Of a DNA stretch of 64,000 nucleotides, positions 17,306 through 24,975 are shown one piece after another. The notes under the pieces were generated by a model. It made no database searches and was not told where the DNA came from. It saw only the letters and a list, made by a program, of their open reading frames with translations. The position numbers were made by a program, and so were the translations under genes. The DNA comes from Rhizobium indicum (GTDB taxonomy: Bacteria; Pseudomonadota; Alphaproteobacteria; Rhizobiales; Rhizobiaceae). The number at the start of each line of letters is the position of its first letter. The stretch's first letter is position 1. The stretch is from positions 248,001 through 312,000 of the forward strand of contig NZ_CP054023.1 of assembly GCF_005862305.2 (NCBI RefSeq), read 5' to 3'.

Positions 17306-18070
17306 CTATTCCTCGAAATCCCGTCCCTTGCGCAGGAGATAGATGTCCATGATCCAGCCGTGCCGTTGCCTGGCCTCGGCCCTGAGCGTCAGAATGTCGG
17401 TGGCGATGTCGCCAAGTCGCCCTGCTCTGACGATCTCGTCCTTGGTGCCGAGATAGGCGCCCCAGAAGATCTCGGCATCGGGATCGTCGATCTTGGCAAA
17501 AGCCTGTTCGCCGTCAAGCATGACGACGGTGCTGTCGGCCAGAAGTCCGTCCTGCGCCAGCCGGCGCCCTGTGGTGATCTCGATCGGTTTGCCGACGAGG
17601 TTGATCGGGATTCTGTGGCTGGCCGCCAGCGCCTGAATGCTGGTGATGCCAGGAATGACGCTGTAATCGAAATCCAGGCTGCCTTCCTGGCTCACGCGTT
17701 CGATGATGCGGATCGTGCTGTCGTAGAGACTGGGATCGCCCCAGACGAGAAAGGCGCCGCGGCCCTCCTCCGGGAGACCGGAGATCAGTTCTCCATAGAT
17801 GCCGGCGATCTCGCCATGCCAAGTATCGACGCTCTGCACATAGGTCTTGTCTGCCGTCTGCCGTTGCGGCACCGCGAACTCTGAAATCCTGCCGGCCGGC
17901 CGTGTGATATAGCGTTCGCAGATATCCCGCCGGATTTCGGCGAGATCTTCCTTGCCGGCGCCCTTGACCGGCAGGAAGACCACGTCGGCCGCGTTCATCG
18001 CATTGATCGCCTGTATGGTGAGGTGCTCCGGGTTGCCCGTGCCGATGCCGATGATATTGATATGCTTCAA
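17306..18070 (-). CDS. cobF: Precorrin-6A synthase (deacetylating)
   Basis: CobF methylates at C1 and releases acetate to give precorrin-6A. The 254-residue protein has NIIGIGTGNPEHLTIQAINAM, FLPVKGAGKEDL, FLVWGDPSLYDSTIRI and VIPGITSIQALAASHRIPINL, matching CobF rather than CbiD. It is the first gene of cobFGHIJ(K)LM and divergent from repA. I do not see a cobalamin riboswitch in the 200 bases upstream; that space holds a parS site and the repA operator. Confidence 0.93.
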   Translation of the reverse strand: MKHINIIGIGTGNPEHLTIQAINAMNAADVVFLPVKGAGKEDLAEIRRDICERYITRPAGRISEFAVPQRQTADKTYVQSVDTWHGEIAGIYGELISGLPEEGRGAFLVWGDPSLYDSTIRIIERVSQEGSLDFDYSVIPGITSIQALAASHRIPINLVGKPIEITTGRRLAQDGLLADSTVVMLDGEQAFAKIDDPDAEIFWGAYLGTKDEIVRAGRLGDIATDILTLRAEARQRHGWIMDIYLLRKGRDFEE

Positions 18071-18139
18071 GCGGATACTCCCCGTTGAGTCCCGGCGGTC
18101 TTGCCGAAAAAGTCAGCTCGCCGCAAGGGCTGAACGGGA

Positions 18140-18155
18140 GTTGGCCGCGGCCAAC
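18140..18155. other. parS: parS centromere-like site upstream of repA
   Basis: GTTGGCCGCGGCCAAC is a perfect 16-bp palindrome fitting the repABC parS pattern GTT-N4-GC-N4-AAC. RepB should bind it for partition. It lies in the cobF/repA divergent gap, 118 bp before the repA start. An identical copy lies inside repB at 19516-19531. Confidence 0.88.
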
Positions 18156-18212
18156 CGGGCCTGAGGGTGGCATCTGAGCCCTGTTGTTGCTGCAAATCCC
18201 GAATCGTGTCAC

Positions 18213-18259
18213 TTTCGATACGCTTTTTGACGCTATGTTGACAGAAAAGCGCATCGAAA
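18213..18259 (+). promoter_or_regulatory. Long inverted repeat over the repABC promoter (candidate RepA operator)
   Basis: The left arm TTTCGATACGCTTTT (18213-18227) and the right arm AAAAGCGCATCGAAA (18245-18259) match at 14 of 15 positions around a 17-bp spacer. The right arm ends at the repA ribosome site. RepA is known to repress its own operon by binding symmetric elements in the repA leader, so this is a strong operator candidate. TTGACG and TTGACA in the spacer may be promoter pieces, but I cannot place a clear -10. Confidence 0.7.
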
Positions 18260-18272
18260 AGGATTGGGTGTT

Positions 18273-19469
18273 TTGGACAACATTAGCGTATCGACGACAG
18301 ATGTACGGATCGAGCGGCATGCGAACCAGCTTTCGCGGCAACTGAAGCTCCTCCGCGACAAGCTGTTCCCGCCGCTCTCGCAAAAGACGCTGCGGACATT
18401 CTCCTCTGGCGAGGCGGCCCAGATGATCGGCGTGTCGGACGGCTATCTTCGCCAGCTTTCACTGGATGGCAAGGGACCGCAGCCGGATCTTGCCCAGAAT
18501 GGCCGGCGTTCCTACACGCTCGGCCAGATCAACGAATTGCGCCACTATATGGCGAAGCTCAAGCCGAAGGACGCGCTTTCGTATCAGCCGTGGCGTCGCC
18601 CTGGCGAAAAGCTGCAGACGGTTGCCGTCACCAATTTCAAGGGCGGCTCGGCCAAAACAACGACGACGCTCTATCTGGCGCAGTATCTGGCGCTGGCGGG
18701 TTACCGGGTGCTTGCCATCGATCTCGATCCGCAGGCTTCGCTCTCCTCTATGCTCGGCGTTCAGCCCGAATTCGATCTTTCCGAGGGCGATACGCTGTAT
18801 GGCGCAATTCGCTATGATGAGGGCCGCAAGCCGCTGAAGGAGATCGTCCGCAAGACCTATTTCGACGGGCTGGATCTGGTGCCAGGCAATCTCGAACTGA
18901 TGGAGTTCGAGCATGAGACGCCACGGGCGCTGAACGACCGGCAGCGGCCTGGAGAGCTGTTCTTCCGCCGCGTTGGCATTGCCATTGCCGAGGTCGAGGC
19001 CGATTACGACATCGTGGTGATCGACTGCCCGCCGCAGCTCGGTTACCTGACGCTTGGCGCCGTTTGCGCAGCAACATCGCTGCTCATCACCATTCATCCG
19101 CAGATGGTCGACGTCGCTTCGATGTCGCAGTTCCTGCTGATGACTTCGGATCTGCTTTCCGTCGTGCGCAAGGCCGGCGGCGACCTGCAGCATGACTTCA
19201 TCAAATATGTCGTCACCCGTCACGAACCCTTCGACGCGCCGCAGTCGCAGATCGTTGCGCTGCTGCGCAGTCTTTTCAGTGATGACGTGTTGACGGCGAC
19301 CATCCTCAAATCGACGGCCATCGCCGATGTCGGTCTGACCAAGCAGACGCTCTACGAGATCGAGAAGGGGCAGGTGCGCCGCTCGACCTATGACCGGGCG
19401 CTGGAATCTGTCAATGCCGCCAACAGCGAGGTTCTCGCCGGTATTCACAAAGCCTGGGGTCGAGCATGA
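18273..19469 (+). CDS. repA: Plasmid partition ATPase RepA
   Basis: RepA is the ParA-type ATPase that segregates repABC replicons and represses the operon. The 398-residue product has an N-terminal helix-turn-helix region (SSGEAAQMIGVSDGYLRQ, about 44-61), the Walker A box FKGGSAKTTT (122-131), VLAIDLDPQAS, and Walker B VVIDCPPQLGYL. I chose TTG at 18273 because AAGGA ends ten bases before it; TTG at 18264 is too close. The 3' end overlaps repB by four bases. The sensor lysine and DxDPQ motifs are intact. Confidence 0.95.
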   Translation: MDNISVSTTDVRIERHANQLSRQLKLLRDKLFPPLSQKTLRTFSSGEAAQMIGVSDGYLRQLSLDGKGPQPDLAQNGRRSYTLGQINELRHYMAKLKPKDALSYQPWRRPGEKLQTVAVTNFKGGSAKTTTTLYLAQYLALAGYRVLAIDLDPQASLSSMLGVQPEFDLSEGDTLYGAIRYDEGRKPLKEIVRKTYFDGLDLVPGNLELMEFEHETPRALNDRQRPGELFFRRVGIAIAEVEADYDIVVIDCPPQLGYLTLGAVCAATSLLITIHPQMVDVASMSQFLLMTSDLLSVVRKAGGDLQHDFIKYVVTRHEPFDAPQSQIVALLRSLFSDDVLTATILKSTAIADVGLTKQTLYEIEKGQVRRSTYDRALESVNAANSEVLAGIHKAWGRA

Positions 19470-20461
19470 GCAGACGCGATCGCCTGAAAGGTCTTTTCGA
19501 CGATACGGCGCAGGAGTTGGCCGCGGCCAACTACGAGGAGCCATCTTCACGCGGATCAGCCGGGCCGGTTCGGACGATGGCGCTGACCCTTGGCCGTATG
19601 GAGGAAGAGAGCAGGGCGATGCAGGAGGCTTTGCTCTCCGGTGAACGCATCGTCGAGCTCGATCCTGATCTGATCGATTCCTCCTTTGTCCGCGACCGCC
19701 TTGCCGACCAGCCCCTCGATATGGAAGACGAGCTGGTGCACTCGATTGCCGAGAACGGCCAGGAAGTGCCGATCCTCGTTCGTCGCCATCCGAATGATGA
19801 GGACCGCTACCAGATCGCCTACGGCCATCGGCGTCTGCAGGCGGTCAAGCTGCTCGGCCTCAAGGTGCAGGCGATCGTCCGTAAGCTTGACGATACCGAT
19901 GTCGTCATCGCGCAGGGCATTGAGAATTCGGCGCGCCGGGACCTTTCCTATATCGAGCGTGCGGTCTTTGCCCTTAATCTCGAGCTCAAGGGTTTTGAGC
20001 GCCCGGTCATCATGAAAGCGCTGTCGACCGACAAGACGGAGCTATCGAAGCTGATATCCGTTGCAAAAGCTATCCCCGCTGAGATCGTCAGGTCGGTCGG
20101 AGCCGCACCCGGCATCGGGCGGCGCCGGTGGATGGCGCTTGCCCAGGACTGGAATGGGATGACGGCCGCCCGGCTTGCGAAGCTCATTGCCTCGGGAAGT
20201 TTCCTGGCGGAAGAGAGCGACCGCCGGTTCGAGCTTTTGGTTGCCGAGCTCGCCAAGAAAGAGGCCAAGCCCGAAACCACGGAATATGACTGGAAGCCGA
20301 AGAGCGGCGGCAAGATTGCCGGCCGAATCAAAAGCGCCGGCAACTCCTTCACGATCGCGTTGAAGACCGGCGATGCGCCGGATTTCGGCGCTTACATTTC
20401 ACGCCGTCTCGATGAGCTTTACGAAGCCTATCGGGCCGGCAGGTTGCAAGCAGGAGAATAG
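19466..20461 (+). CDS. repB: Plasmid partition protein RepB (ParB family)
   Basis: RepB binds parS and loads with RepA for partition. The 331-residue product has a Lys/Arg-rich N terminus, the ParB nuclease-like domain (VPILVRRHPNDEDRYQIAYGHRRLQAVK, with the GHRR box II), and a helix-turn-helix middle region (KALSTDKTELSKLISVAKAIP). The C-terminal dimer domain ends RLDELYEAYRAG. Codons for residues 17-22, ELAAAN, form a parS palindrome identical to that upstream of repA, so the gene carries its own binding site. Confidence 0.95.
   Translation: MSRRDRLKGLFDDTAQELAAANYEEPSSRGSAGPVRTMALTLGRMEEESRAMQEALLSGERIVELDPDLIDSSFVRDRLADQPLDMEDELVHSIAENGQEVPILVRRHPNDEDRYQIAYGHRRLQAVKLLGLKVQAIVRKLDDTDVVIAQGIENSARRDLSYIERAVFALNLELKGFERPVIMKALSTDKTELSKLISVAKAIPAEIVRSVGAAPGIGRRRWMALAQDWNGMTAARLAKLIASGSFLAEESDRRFELLVAELAKKEAKPETTEYDWKPKSGGKIAGRIKSAGNSFTIALKTGDAPDFGAYISRRLDELYEAYRAGRLQAGE
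19516..19531. other. parS: Second parS site, inside repB
   Basis: The same 16-bp palindrome GTTGGCCGCGGCCAAC lies within repB codons 17-22. Together with the copy at 18140 it gives two identical sites 1.38 kb apart that bracket repA. In other repABC plasmids parS sites have been found upstream, between genes or downstream; a coding-sequence site is less usual. Confidence 0.85.
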
Positions 20462-20471
20462 GCCGCAAAAG

Positions 20472-20521
20472 AAAAAAGCCTCCGAACGTTGCCGTCGCGG
20501 AAGCCTTTCTCATATCTGGAC
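20472..20521 (-). ncRNA. Predicted antisense ctRNA (incA-type) of the repB-repC gap
   Basis: On the minus strand a promoter at 20556-20528 (TTGACA, 17 bp, GATTCT) would start a transcript near 20521. It ends at a hairpin, GCTTCCG/CGGAGGC at 20504-20478, followed by TTTTTTC. The product is about 50 nt. Small antisense RNAs of this size in this exact position control repC and incompatibility in repABC plasmids. The ends are predicted from the promoter and terminator, not measured. Confidence 0.82.
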
Positions 20522-20527
20522 AATCTG

Positions 20528-20556
20528 AGAATCGCACTTCCTCGAATCACTGTCAA
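20528..20556 (-). promoter_or_regulatory. Promoter of the predicted ctRNA
   Basis: TTGACA is a consensus -35, followed after exactly 17 bases by GATTCT as the -10 on the minus strand. It is the best sigma-70-like promoter I see near repABC, which fits a constitutive antisense RNA. Confidence 0.78.
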
Positions 20557-20615
20557 GCGTCTTCGGCATCCTTTTGGGTGGTAGGTTTCTTTTGCCTTGA
20601 AAAAAGGTGAGGGAC

Positions 20616-21830
20616 ATGGAGCCTCAATATATATCGACGCCCTTTGGGCGGCGATCGATGACGCTTGGCATGCTGGCAAGCCAGGAAAGTGCCAGCAAGG
20701 TCGATCCGGACGCATCGGTCGACAAGTGGAAGATTTTTCGTGCGCTCTGCGAAGCAAAGGACATGGTCGGCGTATCGGATCGTGCCCTGGCTGTGCTCAA
20801 CGCGCTGTTGACCTTCTACCCGAAGAACGAGATTGCCGAGGCCAACGGCTTCGTCGTCTTTCCGTCAAACGAGCAGCTGTCGCTGCGCACCCACGGCATG
20901 GCGGGCACGACGCTGCGGCGAAACCTGGCGATGCTGGTGGAAGCCGGCCTGATCATCCGGAGGGATAGTCCGAACGGGAAGCGTTTTGCCCGCCGCAACG
21001 GCGAGGGCGGGCTTGGAGAGGCCTTTGGCTTCAGCCTGGCACCGCTTCTGGTTCGCGCTCGCGAGATCGAGGCGCAGGCGGCTCAGGTGATGGCCGCCAA
21101 GCTCGAATGGAAGCGCCTGAGGGAGCGCCTGACACTTTGCCGGCGTGATATCACCAAGCTCATCGAGATCGCGCTGGAAGAGGAAATTGCCGGCGAATGG
21201 ATCGAGATGCAGAAGCATTTCAATCTGCTTTTCGCAAGCCTGCCGCGCCGCCCGTCGGTTGCCGAGATGGAAAGCCTGCTGGCTGATCTCGAAGCTTTCC
21301 GGCAATTGATCGTCAAGACGCTGGAATCGAAGTCGAAAACAGAAAAAACAGACGTCAATGATAACCAAAACGGTCGGCACATACACAATTCAAACCCACA
21401 CCCTATATCTGAACTTGAACCAAGCTTCGAAACGAAGCAGGGAGCAAAACCGGAGGAAGAACCGCAGCCGTGGCGGGAGCCGCCGAAATCCTTCCCCCTC
21501 GCCATGGTGCTGCAGGCCTGCCCGGAGATCATCGCTTACGGACCGGGCGGCGGCATTGGCAGCTGGCGCGATCTGATGGCCGCGGCCGTCATCGTCCGTT
21601 CCACGCTTGGCGTCAGCCCCAGCGCCTATCAACTGGCCTGCGATATCATGGGGCCGGAAAACGCCTCCACGGTGATCGCCTGCATCCTGGAAAGGGGCGG
21701 ACATATCAACTCGGCCGGCGGCTACCTGCGTGACCTGACGCGGCGGGCGGAGCGCGGCGAATTCTCGCTCGGACCGATGCTGATGGCGCTGATGCGGGCA
21801 AATGGTCCGACGGCGAGGAAAACCGGATGA
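20616..21830 (+). CDS. repC: Replication initiator RepC
   Basis: RepC is the initiator of repABC replicons. The 404-residue product begins MEPQYISTPFGRRSMTLGML, the conserved RepC opening, followed by DKWKIFRALCEAKDMVG and LVFPSNEQL-type winged-helix segments. I chose ATG at 20616 because AAGGTGAGG lies upstream; GTG at 20607 falls within that site. A markedly AT-rich stretch at about 21335-21425 in its second half is the likely origin. It is preceded by the ctRNA region that controls it. Confidence 0.95.
   Translation: MEPQYISTPFGRRSMTLGMLASQESASKVDPDASVDKWKIFRALCEAKDMVGVSDRALAVLNALLTFYPKNEIAEANGFVVFPSNEQLSLRTHGMAGTTLRRNLAMLVEAGLIIRRDSPNGKRFARRNGEGGLGEAFGFSLAPLLVRAREIEAQAAQVMAAKLEWKRLRERLTLCRRDITKLIEIALEEEIAGEWIEMQKHFNLLFASLPRRPSVAEMESLLADLEAFRQLIVKTLESKSKTEKTDVNDNQNGRHIHNSNPHPISELEPSFETKQGAKPEEEPQPWREPPKSFPLAMVLQACPEIIAYGPGGGIGSWRDLMAAAVIVRSTLGVSPSAYQLACDIMGPENASTVIACILERGGHINSAGGYLRDLTRRAERGEFSLGPMLMALMRANGPTARKTG
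21335..21425. other. oriV: AT-rich segment in repC, candidate oriV
   Basis: Within repC the composition drops sharply: runs such as AAAACAGAAAAAACAG and ATACACAATTCAAACCC stand out from the GC-rich gene around them. The encoded segment is a low-complexity Asn/Lys/His linker. In studied repABC plasmids the origin lies inside repC at an AT-rich stretch. The assignment here is by position and composition only. Confidence 0.55.
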
Positions 21831-21942
21831 GCGGCTATGAAAAAGCTTCGCGCCAGCTCAGACGGTTAGAATGATATGCGGCCGGTCGATCAGCCAGCTT
21901 ATCGGCTTCATTCCCTCTAGATTTATTGAAATACACTGTTAA

Positions 21943-21957
21943 CCATGTCATACATGG
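21943..21957. promoter_or_regulatory. Inverted repeat between repC and the DUF1612-type gene
   Basis: CCATGT-CAT-ACATGG is a perfect 6-3-6 inverted repeat in the AT-rich 180-bp gap after repC, 54 bp before the next start codon. It may be an operator for the downstream helix-turn-helix protein, which would be autoregulation, but there is no direct support. Confidence 0.35.
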
Positions 21958-22010
21958 CGGAAGGAAACACGTATTTTGCTTCCATTTGTGAAAAACCGTA
22001 AAGCTTAACA

Positions 22011-23144
22011 ATGCGCTACGATATCGACGGTGCAATGCTTCAAACCCTGCTTCCAGCCCTTACCGCGGCGGAGGATGCAGTGGCGCGGCTGGACGAGCGG
22101 GTGTTGCGCTCGCCGGTCGGCGAGGGATTTGCCGAACGCAGCCATTTCTTCGACGCCGCCGGCGCGCTCTGGGTGGCCGGCGAACTCGTGCATGTCGAGG
22201 ATCTCGTTTTGCATGACGCGCATATGGATAGCCGCGCTCCCACCCACGAACTGACGATCGCCCATTCCGTGCTGCGGGCACGTCGGCGCATCTGGACGGG
22301 CGAACCCGCCTGGGCACTCGGCGTCTCGGGGCTTGCGACGCTGACCGCGACCGGCGGGGAAGGGGAGGGGAAAGCGCAGGAAGCAAAGAGTGTCGCCGCT
22401 CCACTCGAGACCGACGAAGAGGGCGAGGATGAGGAGGGGCCGCTCGCTGCCGAGATGGCGGAGATCGATGCGCTTCTTGCCCGCTCGCAGAAGCTGCTCG
22501 ATATCCATACCGGGAAAACGCCGCCAGGCGAGACGGCCGCCCTTACCCCGGCAAGGCGCAACGAAGATCCTCTCGGCTTGCTCGGTGACGACGAGTGGGA
22601 CGAGGAACAGCGGCTTGCGGAGTGGCGAAGCGTCCAGCCATTGGCCGATAGCTTACCGCCGGTTCTCGGCGCTATCATCCTCTTCGAAGCCTGGGAAAGG
22701 ATCGAGCCGTTGCGGCGTCAGCACTGGCTCGGCGGTCTTCTGGTCGCAAGCCATCTACGCGCCCGCGGCAAGGTCGCCTCGCATCTCTTTTCTTTTTACG
22801 GTGGGCTGAAGCTGGTGCGCCATGAGCGTCGTCGGGCACGCGATCGCGTCACCCGGCTGCAAGCCTTTCTGGAGGCGATGCATCTGGGTGCTGTGGCCGG
22901 CCTCAAGGAAATCGACCGCTTGTCCTTAGCACGCACGCAGATGGAGCTGCGCTTTCGCGGCCGCCGTTCGAACAGCAGCCTGCCGGAGCTTGCCGATTTC
23001 ATCCTGTCGCGGCCGATGGTCTCGGCGGCGATGATCGCCCGTCAACTGCGCATCACGCCGCGCGGCGCGCTCAATCTCGTCAATGAGATCGGCATTCGTG
23101 AAATTACCGGCCGGGGGCGCTATCGTGCCTGGGGCATCATCTAG
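22011..23144 (+). CDS. DUF1612/helix-turn-helix protein next to repABC
   Basis: A 377-residue protein of the type annotated in Rhizobiales as DUF1612 plus a C-terminal helix-turn-helix. The middle (LPPVLGAIILFEAWERIEPL, then HWLGGLLVASHLRARGK) is the conserved part. The end (FILSRPMVSAAMIARQLRITPRGALNLVNEIGIREITGRGRYRAWGII) reads as a DNA-binding module. Residues 115-150 are very acidic and probably disordered. Function is unknown. It follows repC in the same direction, 180 bp downstream. Its TAG stop is the first base triplet of a RIME-like repeat. Confidence 0.75.
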   Translation: MRYDIDGAMLQTLLPALTAAEDAVARLDERVLRSPVGEGFAERSHFFDAAGALWVAGELVHVEDLVLHDAHMDSRAPTHELTIAHSVLRARRRIWTGEPAWALGVSGLATLTATGGEGEGKAQEAKSVAAPLETDEEGEDEEGPLAAEMAEIDALLARSQKLLDIHTGKTPPGETAALTPARRNEDPLGLLGDDEWDEEQRLAEWRSVQPLADSLPPVLGAIILFEAWERIEPLRRQHWLGGLLVASHLRARGKVASHLFSFYGGLKLVRHERRRARDRVTRLQAFLEAMHLGAVAGLKEIDRLSLARTQMELRFRGRRSNSSLPELADFILSRPMVSAAMIARQLRITPRGALNLVNEIGIREITGRGRYRAWGII

Positions 23145-23345
23145 CGCGAAACTCCGAAAATCGGCGTCGATTTTCGGAAAGGATTATGCGCAGATTCAAA
23201 GTGATAGAGCGTCCTTAGCGCGTCTGAAAAGACGCGCGGTGCTCTGCTCTAATGCATGTCGCCCAAAAGTGGGCAGCGGTTTTGGGACAACGACATGCAT
23301 AAAACAAAAACTTAAAGTGCGTCGCATGATTCCGATTTGACGCGA
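23142..23345. repeat. RIME-like repeat A (long, composite)
   Basis: This gap of 332 bases to the next gene holds no gene. It contains nested palindromes: a pair of CCGAAAATCG/CGATTTTCGG arms, GCGCGTCT/AGACGCGC, an ATGCATGTCG...CGACATGCAT stem, and AAAGTGCGTCGC...GCGATGCGCTTT. The same modules recur at 31722, 42477, 45066 and 46818. It matches the layout of rhizobial intergenic mosaic elements and begins at the TAG stop of the preceding gene. Confidence 0.8.
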
Positions 23346-23361
23346 TGCGCTTTAAAAACGA

Positions 23362-23389
23362 AAACGGCCGGGCGTTGGCCCGGCCGTTT
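23362..23389 (-). terminator. Strong terminator after the Bax-inhibitor-like gene
   Basis: AAACGGCCGGGC and GCCCGGCCGTTT form a perfect 12-bp stem with a four-base loop. On the minus strand it is followed by TCGTTTTT, so it is a good intrinsic terminator for the gene at 23477-24187. It is partly bidirectional. Confidence 0.85.
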
Positions 23390-23476
23390 CCTTTAGGTGA
23401 GCACCCAGTCCGCCATCCTGTCACAGACTGCAGACCAGGCGCTCTTGCGCTTCCTTTGCCCCCAGAAGCGCAGTCG

Positions 23477-24187
23477 TTACTCCCGCTCGCCCGTAAAGTT
23501 GAGCAGAAGCTGGAAGATGTTGACGAAGTTCAGGTAGAGCGAGAGCGCACCGAAGACGGCGAGCTTCTGGTTCGATTCCTGATCAAAGTTTTCCGAATAC
23601 TGTTCCTTGATGTTCTGCGTGTCGTAGGCGGTGAGACCGACGAAGACGACGATGCCGATCACCGAGATCGCAAACTGCAGCGCGCTCGAACCCATGAAGA
23701 TGTTGACGACAGAGGCGATGATGACGCCGAAGAGGCCCATCATCAGGAACGAGCCCATGCGCGAGAGGTCACGCTTCGTCGCATAGCCGTAGAGGCTGGT
23801 GGCGCCGAACATCGTCGCGGTGATGAAGAAGGTCCGCGCGATGCTCGCCCCGGTGAAGACCAGGAAGACGGAAGCGAGCGACAGGCCCATCACGGCGCAG
23901 AAGGCCCAGAAGGTGATCTGGGCGGTGCTGGCAGACATCGTCTGGATCTTGAACGAGAAGAAGAAGACGAAGGCGAGCGGGGCGAGCATCACCACCCACT
24001 TCAGCGGCGAGCCGAAGATCGGGACGTAGAGTGCCGGCGTCGAGCCGACGACAAAGGCGACGAGGCCTGTGATGACGAGGCCGAGAGCCATATAGTTGTA
24101 GACGCGCAGCATATGCTGGCGAAGGCCTTCGTCGAAGAGGGCCTGGGAGCCGGCGACGGCGCCGTAGCGGGGATTGATCGGGTTCAT
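23477..24187 (-). CDS. Bax inhibitor-1/YccA family membrane protein
   Basis: A 236-residue membrane protein with seven predicted hydrophobic helices, for example YNYMALGLVITGLVAFVVG, FFITATMFGATSLYGYATK and FAISVIGIVVFVGLTAYDTQNIKE. The last of these is the family signature with the Asp pair of the pH/calcium site. BI-1 proteins are thought to leak calcium or protons and to interact with membrane quality control; the role in rhizobia is not settled. A GAGGAG ribosome site precedes the ATG. It is 20 bp from the anti-sigma gene on the same strand. Confidence 0.88.
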   Translation of the reverse strand: MNPINPRYGAVAGSQALFDEGLRQHMLRVYNYMALGLVITGLVAFVVGSTPALYVPIFGSPLKWVVMLAPLAFVFFFSFKIQTMSASTAQITFWAFCAVMGLSLASVFLVFTGASIARTFFITATMFGATSLYGYATKRDLSRMGSFLMMGLFGVIIASVVNIFMGSSALQFAISVIGIVVFVGLTAYDTQNIKEQYSENFDQESNQKLAVFGALSLYLNFVNIFQLLLNFTGERE

Positions 24188-24207
24188 GCTGATCTCCTCG
24201 GTTTGAA

Positions 24208-24975
24208 TTAATAGAGCGAGCGGGCGAGCCGTTCGGCCGCCTGGTCGAGATTGAGACCGCTATCGTCGGCGATCAGCGCATAGGCGACCTCGCCGATCTG
24301 CCAATAGGCGGCTTCTGCTTTTTCCAGCGTGAGATGACTGACTGGCTTGACCTCGAAGGCGCCCGGACGGACGGCGAAAAGCGACAGTTTCTTTCCATCT
24401 GATTGTTCGATCGCCATCTCGACGCTGGGGCCGAATTCGGACGGGAAGATCTGCACGTCCGCGACCTTCCAATCCCTAGGCAGCTCGGGCATCACGATCG
24501 CGGTGGCGGCGCGAATATCGTCGGCGCTATAGGTGGCCGGCGTCTGCGGAGGCATCGATTGGCGCAGGGCCGCGGTCTGATAGGCGCGCATCGCATCCTC
24601 GACATAGGCGGGTGCCGGAACCGATGCCACCACCTCAGTCGCCGAGAAGGCGCCGAAGGAATTGTGCGCCACCCAGCCGGCGGCAATTAGAATGCCGACG
24701 GCGGCAATGCGCTGCATCGAATGGAAGATGCGGCCATAGGAAAGGCCACGTTCCAGCCGGCGGGCCGCATCGCGGGTCTCGGGGCGGCCAAAGGCACTTT
24801 CGCCGGCAAGCGCCAGACGCAGTTCGCCCTTCACACTGAGGTCAGCCATGACCTTGGCGGCAATCGCCGGATTCTCGGAGAGAAAGGATTCCACCTGGAT
24901 ACGACGGGCGACGTCGAGTTCGCCATCGACATAGGCGTCGAGATCGGCATCGAGGATCGGATCAATTGCTTTCAT
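24208..24975 (-). CDS. Anti-sigma factor partner of the adjacent ECF sigma factor
   Basis: The 255-residue product begins with a short cytoplasmic domain (DPILDADLDAYVDGELDVARRIQVESFLSENP) typical of anti-sigma factors. A single membrane helix near residues 90-110 (IAAVGILIAAGWVAHNSF) is followed by a C-terminal periplasmic domain of about 140 residues. The zinc-binding HxxxCxxC motif is not present. Its start overlaps the sigma gene by 14 bp, the usual arrangement for a co-translated pair. It should hold the sigma factor at the membrane until a periplasmic signal arrives. Confidence 0.82.
   Translation of the reverse strand: MKAIDPILDADLDAYVDGELDVARRIQVESFLSENPAIAAKVMADLSVKGELRLALAGESAFGRPETRDAARRLERGLSYGRIFHSMQRIAAVGILIAAGWVAHNSFGAFSATEVVASVPAPAYVEDAMRAYQTAALRQSMPPQTPATYSADDIRAATAIVMPELPRDWKVADVQIFPSEFGPSVEMAIEQSDGKKLSLFAVRPGAFEVKPVSHLTLEKAEAAYWQIGEVAYALIADDSGLNLDQAAERLARSLY

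Noticed and set aside
18071..18263. Possible cobalamin riboswitch upstream of cobF
   Set aside because: I looked for the B12-box and the conserved core on the minus strand and did not see them; the gap is taken by parS and the repA operator.
21578..21587. GGCCGCGGCC palindrome in repC as another parS
   Set aside because: The outer GTT and AAC that define the 16-bp site are absent.
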